From Psychrobacter sp. UBA5136 (GTDB lineage Bacteria > Pseudomonadota > Gammaproteobacteria > Pseudomonadales > Moraxellaceae): a DNA stretch of 64,000 nt. Position 1 is the stretch's first letter. Every line of letters begins with the position of its first letter. The stretch is from the NCBI RefSeq assembly GCF_002414005.1, contig NZ_DHYG01000052.1:25194-89193 (forward strand). Direction: 5' to 3'. Positions 48,044-57,352 of the stretch are shown here, piece by piece. The notes under the pieces were generated by a model. That model had not been told where the DNA came from and ran no database searches. It was given only the letters and a program-made list of their open reading frames with translations. A program made the position numbers and the translations under genes.

Positions 48044-48600
48044 ACTGTGCCAATATTCACTGTGGTTTTAATTTTCTCAGGTGGATAGCACAGTCCTGCT
48101 TTGGCGCAGCCTTGCCAGCCGATGACTACTGGGACATTTTTTGCGCCTTTACCATTATTGGTGGTCAGCGTAGTGGTAGCGATCACATTTTTTTGCGTAA
48201 AGACGGGGACTTTCCCAAAGGTGGGGTCATTAATAGAAACTGGCGATTGACTAAAGCTAAGTGGCGTCGCACTGATGCCCTTAGGAAAACTTACCGTCAG
48301 CTTGTTTTTATAAACGTAATGCCCGGGCGTGATATCAAAGGTAATCGATAACTGCGTGCCTTTAGACGTTGCTTTGGTCACACTGCCCACTTGAAAGGCT
48401 TCACCGACAGGCAAAAATTTCGCTTGCGCGGCATTATTGTTGCCAAACAATTCGCCTAGTCCCGCCGCCTGCGCGCTCAAAGTCGTCATTGATAAACCTG
48501 TCATCAACGAGGTGCTCATAAGCGTAATTATCAATAGATGAGATTTTTTAGAAGGGCGTTTATTGATGACAGTTGTTAAAATTGCTGTTTTTATGGACAT
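48034..48600 (-). CDS. Stand-alone DsbD N-terminal domain (nDsbD) paralogue
   Basis: A 188-residue exported protein matching the first 190 residues of the neighbouring DsbD: signal, AAGLGELF, FLPVGEAFQV, DITPGHYVYK, VSINDPTFGKV, and the redox pair in WQGCAKAGLCYPPEKIKTTVNI. It then stops. There are no membrane segments or thioredoxin domain. Most likely a tandem duplicate of dsbD that kept only the N-terminal domain. Both cysteines are kept, so it may accept electrons from DsbD's membrane part; it has a normal signal peptide. Confidence 0.85.
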   Translation of the reverse strand: MSIKTAILTTVINKRPSKKSHLLIITLMSTSLMTGLSMTTLSAQAAGLGELFGNNNAAQAKFLPVGEAFQVGSVTKATSKGTQLSITFDITPGHYVYKNKLTVSFPKGISATPLSFSQSPVSINDPTFGKVPVFTQKNVIATTTLTTNNGKGAKNVPVVIGWQGCAKAGLCYPPEKIKTTVNIGTVRK

Positions 48601-48663
48601 AGATAACTACCTTTAGTGACGGGTTTTAATAACTGACAATCGTAAGTTCACTATAAAAAACGC

Positions 48664-48744
48664 AGTGCTATTAAGAGAAATTTTGCGCCGCATCGAGCTA
48701 TGTCGGCACAGCAAGCAAGCAAAATTTATCCCAGGAGCACTTTT
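48664..48744. repeat. Inverted repeat, copy 2 of the dispersed family
   Basis: Arms GTGCTATTAAGAGAAATTTTGC (start at 48665) and the reverse complement of GCAAAATTTATCCCAGGAGCAC (ending 48740) share most positions. The adjoining AGCAAGCAAGC matches, in reverse complement, the CTTGCTTGCT of the copy at 1945-2014. Confidence 0.55.
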
Positions 48745-48770
48745 GTACCTATTTTATGCTTTAATAAAAA

Positions 48771-48802
48771 ATATCAACCAATAATGCCTTATTGGTTGAT
48801 AT
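48771..48802 (-). terminator. Intrinsic terminator after gspG
   Basis: A perfect 14-bp stem (ATATCAACCAATAA / TTATTGGTTGATAT) with a 4-base loop; on the minus strand it is followed by a T-rich run. About 85 bases downstream of the gspG stop. Confidence 0.85.
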
Positions 48803-48889
48803 CTAGAAAATTTAACGCCGCTTTACTGCATAAAGTGTGATTATTAGAAAATGCTGTATGGCTCATCTCTAATTACTTTAAGGCTAAGC

Positions 48890-49339
48890 TTATAGCTGGG
48901 CATAAATATCAGCGTCCTGCCCTTCGCCGCCTTGTTGCCCATCAGCCCCCAACGAAAATAAATCATAAGGGCGACCTTCGCTACCTGGCGCGACATATTG
49001 CAGCTCGTTGTCCCAACCATCGGTCGGATAGCCGCCTTTGATATAGCCGCCATCAGGATAGTTTTTGGCGTCGGCAGGCGGTGTGATTAATGCCTCTAGA
49101 CCTTGCGCGGTGGTTGGATAACGCGAATTATCAACCTTGTACATATCAAGCGCATTGGATACCGTCGCCAGCGCCGTTTCAGTGGTTTTAACGCGTGCTT
49201 TATCGCTTTGCCCAACTACTTTTGGCACGACTAAACCTGCAAGAATGGCCAAAATGACAATCACTACCATAATCTCGATCAAGGTAAATCCAGATTGGCT
49301 ATGATGCAGTAACGGACGGTCCTTTAGCGCAGCGGGCAT
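48890..49339 (-). CDS. gspG: Type II secretion major pseudopilin GspG
   Basis: A prepilin with leader ending SQSG and mature helix FTLIEIMVVIVILAILAGLVVPKVVG, then the GspG hallmarks ALDMYKVDNSRYPTTAQGLEAL and the calcium-loop PYDLFSLGADGQQGGEG...DI. The start is uncertain. ATG 49339 gives a 17-residue leader; the open frame reaches 49552 with other ATGs but none has a strong ribosome site. The neighbour gspF is upstream on the same strand. Confidence 0.87.
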   Translation of the reverse strand: MPAALKDRPLLHHSQSGFTLIEIMVVIVILAILAGLVVPKVVGQSDKARVKTTETALATVSNALDMYKVDNSRYPTTAQGLEALITPPADAKNYPDGGYIKGGYPTDGWDNELQYVAPGSEGRPYDLFSLGADGQQGGEGQDADIYAQL

Positions 49340-49784
49340 ATCTTTGCTTATATTTTCTGCCTGAAACTTATCGTTATTCATAGCGTTTTTTGGCATCGTC
49401 TTTACTTGCATCGTGTCAATTGTAGTCATCGCTTTTGTCATCGCTTTTAGTATCAGGTGATATAAATAGGGAAACGGCTTATAGGAAAAATGGCGTTCAG
49501 AGCGCATTAAGTTACTTGATAAATTCAATAACTGGAAATTAATGAACACCAAACCGATTTATCACTATAAACCATGATTTTATTTTTATCCAGCGCTGCA
49601 TCAGCAGAACTTTTGACTAGCGCTCACTATAGCTTGCAGCTTGGTTTTGCTCTAGTAAAAATACGCCGCTGTCAACAATCTACAACAGTAAGCAATTCTT
49701 AAGAAAGTTAACGGAAGTTTTAGCAAGATAGTGGTAATGGAATTTGAACTAGCTGGTGGGATTTTAAAAAGGTTTAAGCGCGTA

Positions 49785-50987
49785 CTAACCAGCTAAATCA
49801 TTCATATTCACAATCGGTAGCATCACGGCCATTACGATAATCATGACCACCACGCCCATTAATACCAACATCAAAGGCTCAAGTAACGATAGCAAGGTGC
49901 TGATAAAGTTGGTTGCTTCCGCTTCTTGCATGGTAGCGGCGCGGCTGAGCATGTTTTCAAGCTCGCCTGAATTCTCCCCACTTTTAATCATTTGTACCAT
50001 CATCGGCGGGAAGTAAGTGGATTTTTCTAATTGACTCGATAAGCTTGAGCCTTCCGTTACCCTATCGGCTGCGGTGATAATGGTTTTTTGAATGTGTAAA
50101 TTGGTCGTCACCGCCGCGCCAATATGCAGCGCTTCAATCAGCGGCACCCCCGAGCGTACCAATATCGCAAGCGTACTGGCAAAGCGCGCCGCATTAAGCC
50201 CTTTTGACAACCTAGCCAATATCGGCAATTTAAGCACCATACTGTCTATGGCTAATTTACCTGCCTGCGTTTGGGCAAAGCGATAAAACAAAAACGCCGC
50301 GCCTGCCAAGACCAGCAGCATTAGCCACCACCACTGGGTGATAAGATTTGATAAACTCAGAACCACTTGGGTAATTAAGGGCAGCGCTTGCTCAGATTGT
50401 TCAAAGACTTTGACAATTTTGGGCACCACAAAGCTCATCAAGCCCATAATCACCCCAACCGCCATCACCATCAGCATGATTGGATAGACCATCGCCCCTT
50501 GGATTTTCTTTTGTAGGGCAAAACGGTTTTCGGTGTAGTCTGCCAGCTGATTGAGAATTAAGTCTAAATGACCGGACTTCTCCCCTGCGGCAATGGTAGC
50601 AATGTAAAGTGGCGGAAAACTGGCCGCTTGTTGCAGCGCGCGCGCAAGGCTCAAGCCTTCTAGTACGTGCGAGCGCACGGCAAGCATCAATGATTTGATA
50701 TGGGTTTTTGGCGATTGTTTGGCGACGGCAGCGAGCGTTTCCTCCAAAGGAATGCCAGCGGCAAGCAATACCGATAATTGACGCGTCAGCAACGCCAACT
50801 CGTAAGCAGAGGGTTTTTTATAGCGGCTTTTGTGTTGACTTTGTCTGTCATTGACCGCGTTGACTTCAACGGGGGTCCACTGTTTATCGCGCAGCTGCTG
50901 ACGCACTTGGCGCGCCGAGTCGCCTTCGATCAAACCCTTTTGGACACTGCCATGGTCGTCTAACGCTTTATAATGATAAGCGGGCAT
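49785..50987 (-). CDS. gspF: Type II secretion inner membrane platform protein GspF
   Basis: A 400-residue protein starting MPAYHYKALDDHGSVQKGLIEGDSARQVR, the GspF start. Two GspF domains follow (residues about 70-190 and 270-390), each with membrane segments (VMAVGVIMGLMSFVVPKIV, LMLVLMGVVVMIIVMAVMLPI). It links the ATPase GspE to the pseudopilus. gspG lies downstream, gspE about 10 kb away. Confidence 0.92.
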   Translation of the reverse strand: MPAYHYKALDDHGSVQKGLIEGDSARQVRQQLRDKQWTPVEVNAVNDRQSQHKSRYKKPSAYELALLTRQLSVLLAAGIPLEETLAAVAKQSPKTHIKSLMLAVRSHVLEGLSLARALQQAASFPPLYIATIAAGEKSGHLDLILNQLADYTENRFALQKKIQGAMVYPIMLMVMAVGVIMGLMSFVVPKIVKVFEQSEQALPLITQVVLSLSNLITQWWWLMLLVLAGAAFLFYRFAQTQAGKLAIDSMVLKLPILARLSKGLNAARFASTLAILVRSGVPLIEALHIGAAVTTNLHIQKTIITAADRVTEGSSLSSQLEKSTYFPPMMVQMIKSGENSGELENMLSRAATMQEAEATNFISTLLSLLEPLMLVLMGVVVMIIVMAVMLPIVNMNDLAG

Positions 50988-51066
50988 AGCGGCAAATATC
51001 CTAAGGTGGTCAATGAGAAATGCTGATAAGCAGGAATTTTAAAGTAAATTTTAGCGAATAAAAACC

Positions 51067-52149
51067 TTAAAAAAGCGGCGTAGAATCACTACTATCTGGC
51101 ATTAAGCCTTGTAATAATAAAACATCTAAATGCTGTTGTTGCAATTTTTTATCAAAGTCATTGACCTCAGCAATCAGCATTCTCTCGATGCGCTTATCAC
51201 TGGCAAAGACGCTAAGGCGCGCGCAAATGACCGCCAGCTGATACACACGTTTTTTGCAATAACCATCCAAGCCTTGTAGCAATCTCACCATATGCGGCGT
51301 CTCAAGGCTAGCATATTCGTAATCACTTACGACCTGCGGACCAAGTGCGCTAACCCCATAACTGATAGACAAATGGGCGCAAAAATAGCAGCTAAATAAG
51401 TAACCAACCACATGACCAATATAATAAGCGCGGTCATAAGTAAAACTACTGACGCCAAAGTGCCCAAGGACATAACTGTTTAAGCTGCCTTGGTCCAAAA
51501 TAGGTTTGTCATGTTTGAGCTTACCAACGGTAGGAAAACGCAGCGGATTATGGCCATCTTGTGTCGTCAGCTGCCAACCTGCGGGCTGCTGCGCCGGCAT
51601 ATGGCGTACGATGTCCTCGATAATGTCATCGACCACATGCAGCTGTTGCCATAAACGCTCTAGCCCATCGGTGTCCATAAGACCACGTTTATCAAGCTGC
51701 TGCGCCAGTAAATATTGCTGATATTCAGCAAACTGTGTTTTTAGCGTTTGCACAAGATACGTAGGACGGGTAGCGGCGGACGCCATATACAGCTGACGCG
51801 TGCGCTCATGCTGGCTGCGATAAAGCGCTATTCGCTGCGCGGCGACATTGGTCTCGCTGCTGTTCGTTTTACTACTATTCGTTTCGTTGCTACTGACAGT
51901 ATTTAGATGTGCCTGCTCAGAGCTTAATTCAGGATTGGATTTAGTATTTGGCAAAGTAAATAACGCGAGCAACGCCGCTTTATCAAGCGCAGGCGTGACG
52001 TTATCTTTTTGCTTATTTTTTACCGCACGTTGCTTGTTTTTTGCCTTAGCTTTAGCGTCATTTTTATTAGTGCTGCCTGCCTGTGTGGCAGACGCAGTAG
52101 CGCCGTGTTGGCTATTTGATACGGTTGGCTTGGCGGTCGGTTCAGTCAT
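51067..52149 (-). CDS. Protein of unknown function, K/N-rich N-terminus
   Basis: A 360-residue protein I do not recognise. The first 50 residues are low-complexity and basic (KNDAKAKAKNKQRAVKNKQK); another S/N/T-rich stretch is at 80-105. Residues 110-355 look globular, with no signal peptide; a hydrophobic YIGHVVGYLFSCYFCAHLSISYGV (residues about 240-265) could be a buried helix. No catalytic motif stands out. It lies alone upstream of gspF on the same strand. ATG 52149 has no strong ribosome site visible. Confidence 0.75.
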   Translation of the reverse strand: MTEPTAKPTVSNSQHGATASATQAGSTNKNDAKAKAKNKQRAVKNKQKDNVTPALDKAALLALFTLPNTKSNPELSSEQAHLNTVSSNETNSSKTNSSETNVAAQRIALYRSQHERTRQLYMASAATRPTYLVQTLKTQFAEYQQYLLAQQLDKRGLMDTDGLERLWQQLHVVDDIIEDIVRHMPAQQPAGWQLTTQDGHNPLRFPTVGKLKHDKPILDQGSLNSYVLGHFGVSSFTYDRAYYIGHVVGYLFSCYFCAHLSISYGVSALGPQVVSDYEYASLETPHMVRLLQGLDGYCKKRVYQLAVICARLSVFASDKRIERMLIAEVNDFDKKLQQQHLDVLLLQGLMPDSSDSTPLF

Positions 52150-52454
52150 AAAATACCATCAGCTACAAAAATAAACTTCGCCCAAGTTACCCTAAGTGAG
52201 TAGTCTACTATTACTAATATATAGCTACTGTCAAGTACATACGGTCATCTATTGCTACAAAGTGCGCTAAAAATCTCGCATCCTCGCATCTAACCTGCTT
52301 GGGCGACTCACTATTCTATAGTACCTGAACCTAAGTACATTGTCAGCTGTCCATCGCCGAAATGCTAGGCATCAAAATAAATAATAAAGTCTAAATTGAA
52401 CAGTGAAAACATCCAAAAAAACCAGTATGACCAATATAAAAAACGCTGAGGTAT

Positions 52455-52496
52455 AAAAAAACGCTAAGGATAAATAAATCACCTTAGCGTTTTTTA
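52455..52496. terminator. Terminator between the unknown gene and the AraC regulator
   Basis: AAAACGCTAAGG and CCTTAGCGTTTT stem with A and T runs; ends the araC-type gene transcript on the minus strand. Confidence 0.85.
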
Positions 52497-52521
52497 GAAA
52501 TATGGAGAATGGAAAAGCTGA

Positions 52522-53469
52522 CTAAGCAAGCGTTTGTTGTTGGTATTGCTGGCGATAAGCTTTTGGCGAGATGCCATAGACGCGCTTAAAGGCTTGGCTA
52601 AAAGTCGAGTCCGAAGCATAACCAACTAGCTCGCTAATACGGCTAATGCTGTTTTGCTGCAGACGCAGATAACGGGCGGCCAAGCGCAAGCGATAATCCA
52701 TCAAATAGGTCAGTGGCGGTATACCAACCACCTCTTTAAAGCGCTGCGCAAAGCTGGAGCGTGACATCCCTGCTACCTCAGCGAGCTTATTAATCGTCCA
52801 ATTTTCGCTTGGCATCTCATGCATGGCTACCAGCGCCTTGGTCAAAAACGGGTCTTTCATGGCGGTTAGCCAATTGTCAGTGGCTTCAGGCAGACGCTCA
52901 ATATACACCCGCAAACATTCAATCATCATAATACTTGCCCAATGATTGATGACCGCAGTTTTACCCATGCGCTCGTGCTCAGCCTCCAAAGTCAGGAGCC
53001 TAATCTCGACATCAATGACTTCAAACCTACCATCAGCCTCATCGTTAACTTCGGGCAGTATCGATGGCAACACTGATAATAAAGGACGAATCATCGCTTT
53101 ATCATACTTACATTCAATCAATATTAATGATGAATCAAGTTCACCATCACCACTGCCGTCGCCTTTAAGTTCCAGCGTCCGATCTTCACAATCGTTCAGC
53201 AGCTCATCTAACGGCTGAGCCTCATTACCATTGTAATTGAGCGCGTAACTCACATGTTTATGCGCGCTTGGAATCATAATCATGTCACCGGCACGCGTCT
53301 CTCGTGGGCCATTGCCGACATCAATACAAAAGCCGCCCGACATGACCAAATAAAATAAAATCGTATCTTGCCTGGTGATTGAATAAGACCAATTGCCCGC
53401 GCCATTTAAACGATAATATTTCGTTTCGAATAAATGCACATTTTGTAGCAGCACGCTCAGTGCGTCCAT
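52522..53469 (-). CDS. AraC-family regulator with cupin-type effector domain
   Basis: A 315-residue regulator. Residues about 1-190 form the AraC/cupin-type sensor (LVMSGGFCIDVGNGPRETRAGDMIMIPSAHKH). The C-terminal two-HTH domain has WTINKLAEVAGMSRSSFAQRFKEVVG and ISRISELVGYASDSTFSQAFKRVYGISPKAYRQQ. It probably acts on one nearby or distant gene; nothing adjacent suggests the target. No gene shares its promoter. Confidence 0.88.
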   Translation of the reverse strand: MDALSVLLQNVHLFETKYYRLNGAGNWSYSITRQDTILFYLVMSGGFCIDVGNGPRETRAGDMIMIPSAHKHVSYALNYNGNEAQPLDELLNDCEDRTLELKGDGSGDGELDSSLILIECKYDKAMIRPLLSVLPSILPEVNDEADGRFEVIDVEIRLLTLEAEHERMGKTAVINHWASIMMIECLRVYIERLPEATDNWLTAMKDPFLTKALVAMHEMPSENWTINKLAEVAGMSRSSFAQRFKEVVGIPPLTYLMDYRLRLAARYLRLQQNSISRISELVGYASDSTFSQAFKRVYGISPKAYRQQYQQQTLA

Positions 53470-53782
53470 CCATCATTTCCTCAATAATAGGGGCTCGGTA
53501 GCCGTCAATGTAGACAAAAAGTAAAACTGCTCTAACCGTAAACTCGCTTGATGCGTTTGAGGTAAAAATTATTTTTTGTTTGACTATAATTTATTTTATT
53601 TTTAACGCCATTTTTAAAATAAGGATGGGTGCCAAATAAAAAGTTATCCAAAAAATACAAAATAAATGAACTGCCTTAAAACCTGAAAGCCAAGTGACTA
53701 GTTTTAGAAAACTATCCTTAAAAGCTATTAATCCTAAAAACTGTCGGAAAACGTCAGTCCGTTAAGCATAAAAAATTTAACG

Positions 53783-53893
53783 AGACTGGGATAAAACTTG
53801 CAAAGCTTTTGGAGTACAAGGCCTTTGAATTGTAAAGCCTCTGAAGTGCAAAGCACACAGCAAGCGCGGGAAGTTTACTCCAGCAGCGCGCCT
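53783..53893. repeat. Inverted repeat, copy 3 of the dispersed family
   Basis: The left arm GAGACTGGGATAAAACTTGC (from 53783) and the right arm reading, in reverse complement, CTGCTGGAGTAAACTTCCCGC are related to each other and to the CTGGGATAAATTTTGC arm near 48,720. The right inner part CACACAGCAAGC corresponds to GCACAGCAAGC of copy 2. Confidence 0.45.
53800..53854. repeat. 16-bp tandem array (3.4 units)
   Basis: Units at 53800, 53816, 53832 and a partial at 53848, each (G/A)(C/T)AA(A/G)GC followed by CTNTGNA/GT. They lie inside the loop of the copy 3 inverted repeat. Confidence 0.7.
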
Positions 53894-54026
53894 TTTTAAA
53901 GGTATTTTATATTAAACTGTCTTGAAACTGACTATAAAACGTCTGAGGGAACGCTTTTAATAGACCTCTTGCAAAAGTAGTTGTAAGACACAACGTATAT
54001 TATTGAACTCTACTTACTTAATAGAT

Positions 54027-54859
54027 ATGCCAAACATAGATAAGCTACTCAAACAAAGTGACGCTGGTTTTAAACGCTACACTGGCATTCATAAAGCCAC
54101 CTTTTATGACATGCTTGAGGCCATACAAGAGCATGAAGCATCTAAGACCAAATCAGGTAGACCAAGTGTGCTCAGTCTTAAGGAGCAGATACTACTAGCT
54201 CTGACTTATTGGCGTGAATACCGCACGCTTTATCATATCAGTATGGACTTTGGTATTCATGAGTCTTCTGCTAGCCGTATCATTCGTAAAGTAGAAGACG
54301 TACTTATCGATTCAGGTAAGTTTGAATTACCTAAAAAGCTGCCTAGTAGAGTCGATGACGACATCAATTGGTCAGTCGTCATTGTCGATGCTACCGAAAC
54401 CCCTATTGAGCGTCCAAAAAAAACCAAAGAGACTACTATAGTGGCAAGAAGAAACAACATACCTTAAAAGCGCAAGTGATCGTCCATTGGAAAACAGGCT
54501 TAATATTAGATGTTCAAACGTCCAAAGGGTCAATCCACGATTTTAAGCTGTATAAAGATACTTGTCCTGATTGGTTACCTGAGAGTACTAACTATCTAGC
54601 AGACAGTGGTTATCAAGGGTTAGCAAAGCTACATAACCAAACTTTCACACCATTTAAGAAACCTCGTGGTGGTCAGTTATTGGAGATATGCAAACAGGCC
54701 AATCACTATCTGGCAAAGTTTCGTATTATGGTTGAACACAAAATAGGCTTAATCAAACGGTTCAAAATCGTGGCTCATAAATATCGCAACCGTCGTCAGC
54801 GCTATGATCTTAGAATGAAGCTGTTTGCTGGTATCATTAATTCCGAGCTTAGACTATGA
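54027..54859 (+). CDS. IS5-family transposase, expressed by a -1 frameshift
   Basis: The first frame (from 54003, ATG 54027) codes the helix-turn-helix half and ends at 54467 after VVIVDATETPIERPKK. A slip of -1 in the A8 run at 54416-54423 joins it to the second frame, giving ERPKKNQRDYYSGKKK and on to TGLILD, LADSGYQG and VEHKIGLIKR. Together the DDE triad is Asp (VDATE), Asp (ADSGYQ) and Glu (VEHKIG), all present. Many IS5-group elements use programmed frameshifting; a real frameshift mutation is the alternative. Confidence 0.8.
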
Positions 54860-54877
54860 CTTTTGACTATGACTTTT
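54852..54877. repeat. 13-bp direct duplication at the right end of the IS
   Basis: GACTATGACTTTT occurs twice in a row. The first copy contains the transposase stop codon, and the second merges into the right terminal repeat. Confidence 0.75.
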
Positions 54878-55117
54878 GCAAGAGGTCTAATAAATCTTTA
54901 TTAAAAATAACTATCATAAGAAAAAATGCAAAAAAACGCTAGTAAATACTGAGATAATTAAATGTGAGACGTCTATAATTCGCGTTAATTTCGGCGACAT
55001 TCGTTAATAGGTAAAGGATAGATAAAAAACAGGCAAAAAAAAATGCCAATAAAGGCACATAGAATAATTTAAAAAAGATTTTTTAATTAAATAAGAAGGG
55101 TAATGCAGAATAAAATA

Positions 55118-55194
55118 TGGGGCGACTGATGGGACTCGAACCCACGACAACCGAGATCACAACCCGGGGCTCTACCAACTGAGCTACAACCGCC
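55118..55194 (-). tRNA. tRNA-His (GTG anticodon)
   Basis: Cloverleaf on the minus strand: 5' GGCGGTTGTAGCTC (including the extra G-1), anticodon loop TTGTGAT with GTG, T-loop GGGTTCGAGTCCC, and encoded CCA at the 3' end (55118-55120). Confidence 0.95.
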
Positions 55195-55232
55195 ATAACT
55201 ATTACCTGATAAGGCAAGATTGACAGGCTAAA

Positions 55233-55309
55233 TGGCGCGCCTGGCAGGATTCGAACCTGCGGCCACCTCCTTAGAAGGGAGATGCTCTATCCAGCTGAGC
55301 TACAGGCGC
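55233..55309 (-). tRNA. tRNA-Arg (TCT anticodon)
   Basis: Minus strand: GCGCCTG acceptor, D-arm GCTCAGCTGGATAGAGC, anticodon loop TTCTAAG (TCT), T-arm GCAGGTTCGAATCCTGC, encoded CCA. Confidence 0.95.
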
Positions 55310-55387
55310 TCTTAGAGGACTTTTACATATCTTGAATTGTTTATCATATCAGAAACTTCTAAGATAAAAAACAATATCATTATACAT

Positions 55388-55409
55388 AAAAAAAAGCCTG
55401 TAAGGCTCT
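55388..55409 (-). terminator. Intrinsic terminator between tRNA-Pro and tRNA-Arg
   Basis: On the minus strand GAGCCTTACAGGCT is followed by eight T residues, downstream of tRNA-Pro. Confidence 0.65.
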
Positions 55410-55418
55410 TGAAATAGA

Positions 55419-55495
<77 letters not shown>

Positions 55496-55735
55496 AAATT
55501 CTCTATTATCACGATAGCTTGTTGTTTAACTCGTTATCAGTAATACTGCCAACTTGTTAATGTTCCTCGCTATCGAGGTGCACATATTAAGGGGAAAAGC
55601 CGATTGTGTCAACACCTATTTTTGATTATTTTAAAGAATCGTTAAATTCTTTCAAAAATACTCATTTTTTATAAAAATGGCGGTGTCGCAACGTTGGTTT
55701 TTACCAGCCCTAATACTCAATTGCCGATGCGCTTA

Positions 55736-57337
55736 TTATACTACATTCCAATCCGGAAGCAAGCCACCGTTTATAGTGCCGGTGAGTACATTAAAAGGTA
55801 TTAGCCATAATTTGGCAGGGCTTGACTGCTGATCACTTAACCTGTGAGCGCCTGCGTCATTATAAGCTTGTTGCTTTAGCAGAATTGGTTGGCTGCTAGC
55901 GTCCTGTACCGGATAAACCAGCCACCCCTGCTCTGCATGATAAGCCTGCGCATAACTGCTCAACTGATAGGCATCGCTCGCACTAATCGCGCCTGCATGT
56001 GGCAGATACTTCCATTTAATATCAATCACATGACTATAATTGCCTGATTGCGGTGAGTGAAAGGATGTATGCGAGCTAGACTCTACGGTAGCTACATTAA
56101 TCGCCCCATCATCTTTGCCATTATGATTCTTGCCAGTAGGCGCATTAGAATTCTTATATATCAATAAATCAGGACGAATAGAAAGACACGCCTGCCCTTT
56201 TGCATCATGTAGCCACACACGTTGGGCTTGAAACAAAGGTTTATAAGCCAAATTAATTTGCTGAAACTGGTCCGCGATACGCTGGCTTGCCCATTGCTCA
56301 AACGCTTGATTCATATCAAACAATAAACATAAGCGCGGTTGAGAGGCACTCTGATTTACTGATGTTCGCGGATTAATACCATTGCCCGTATGCGCAGCAG
56401 AGTGTTGTAATAGCCAATAGGCCAATTCTACTAACTGCTGCGCCGCTTGTAATTGCTGGCGAGATAAAGGCTGCAGCGCTAATTGGCGCTTTGCTTGTTG
56501 ATATAACGGTTCTAGGCGCTGTAGCTCATGACGATTTAACGCAGGGATTTTTTGCCATAACTGTAACGATGGGAGTGACATTGACGCTGACAATAGCGGC
56601 GCAAGTAGGTTGAGCGCGCTTTTAATCAAGCGGTTACTGAGCATCTCTTGGCTTAGCACACTGCTTTCACAGATAAACTTATGCGGCTGCATGCTATTAA
56701 GACGTAACTGCTCTTTTATCAGCAAGCGTCCTTGGAGCGCTGCTTGATTATGAATTTGCGTCTGATAATGCTTGATCGGTTGATAATGTATCAGACGCTG
56801 TAAAAATTGAGCGACAAGCCAGTCAGATAATGGCAGTGCTTTGATCGGTAGCGCTGCTAGCTGAGAGCTAAATTGGCCTAGGTTTTTTGTGTTATGAAGC
56901 TTGTTTTTAGAGTGCTTGTTTTTATCATGATTGCTACTGGCTAAATCTGCCAGCATATTTTGTACCCACTGGCGCGTCTGATTGATATCGTTGGCGCTAG
57001 AGGACTGATATTGCTGCTGATAATCGGTGGGCCTTTTTGTCATCAGCTTGGGCAATATCTCAAGCGTCATACCACTTGGCAATAAAATAACACCAATATA
57101 ATGGCCAACCTTGAGCTGCCATTGACCTTGCTGGCGTTTAATAGTAAAAACGCTAAATTCTTGCGCCATTAACCAGTGAAAATCCGCTACGTGCGTAAAA
57201 TCGTGCGCCGTTAAACGCTGGTGCTCAAATACGGTGATGATATGAGCTTCATGCGTAGTCGTATTGGCGTTATTAACACCGCTATTAACGTTGCTACCTA
57301 TCGCTTTGCCATCAGACGCTAATACCCTACTCATCAC
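55736..57337 (-). CDS. mcrC: McrC-like nuclease subunit of a type IV restriction system
   Basis: A 533-residue protein with the McrC N-terminal McrB-interaction region (VGHYIGVILLPSGMTLEILPKL) and a C-terminal PD-(D/E)xK nuclease fold with IRPDLLIY and VIDIKWKYL (the DIK pattern of the catalytic core). With McrB it cleaves methylated or otherwise modified foreign DNA. mcrB ends 15 bases upstream on the same strand, so they form an operon. Internal Q/L-rich stretches and a low-complexity segment near 400-440 are present. Confidence 0.9.
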   Translation of the reverse strand: MMSRVLASDGKAIGSNVNSGVNNANTTTHEAHIITVFEHQRLTAHDFTHVADFHWLMAQEFSVFTIKRQQGQWQLKVGHYIGVILLPSGMTLEILPKLMTKRPTDYQQQYQSSSANDINQTRQWVQNMLADLASSNHDKNKHSKNKLHNTKNLGQFSSQLAALPIKALPLSDWLVAQFLQRLIHYQPIKHYQTQIHNQAALQGRLLIKEQLRLNSMQPHKFICESSVLSQEMLSNRLIKSALNLLAPLLSASMSLPSLQLWQKIPALNRHELQRLEPLYQQAKRQLALQPLSRQQLQAAQQLVELAYWLLQHSAAHTGNGINPRTSVNQSASQPRLCLLFDMNQAFEQWASQRIADQFQQINLAYKPLFQAQRVWLHDAKGQACLSIRPDLLIYKNSNAPTGKNHNGKDDGAINVATVESSSHTSFHSPQSGNYSHVIDIKWKYLPHAGAISASDAYQLSSYAQAYHAEQGWLVYPVQDASSQPILLKQQAYNDAGAHRLSDQQSSPAKLWLIPFNVLTGTINGGLLPDWNVV

Positions 57338-57352
57338 TTGCTGACAATCCTT

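Larger units (their letters stand above)
53470..53958. other. Intergenic stretch between AraC regulator and IS5-type element
   Basis: AT-rich, without a gene. It holds copy 3 of the inverted-repeat family and a 16-bp tandem array (separate entries), and must hold the regulator's promoter. Confidence 0.45.
53962..54888 (+). mobile_element. Complete IS5-family insertion sequence
   Basis: Terminal inverted repeats AGACCTCTTGCAAAAGT (53962-53978) and its complement (54872-54888) bound a 927-bp element. AAT at 53959-53961 and 54889-54891 is a candidate 3-bp target duplication, though the TA ambiguity makes the boundary uncertain by a base or two. Inside lies one transposase split between two frames. 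Confidence 0.9.

Noticed and set aside
49340..49552. Longer GspG start at 49552
   Set aside because: It would give an 88-residue leader, far longer than prepilin leaders; ATG 49339 gives a normal size.
54003..54859. Two separate transposase genes or a pseudogene in the IS5 element
   Set aside because: The frames join cleanly at an A8 run with the full DDE triad, so a programmed frameshift is more likely.
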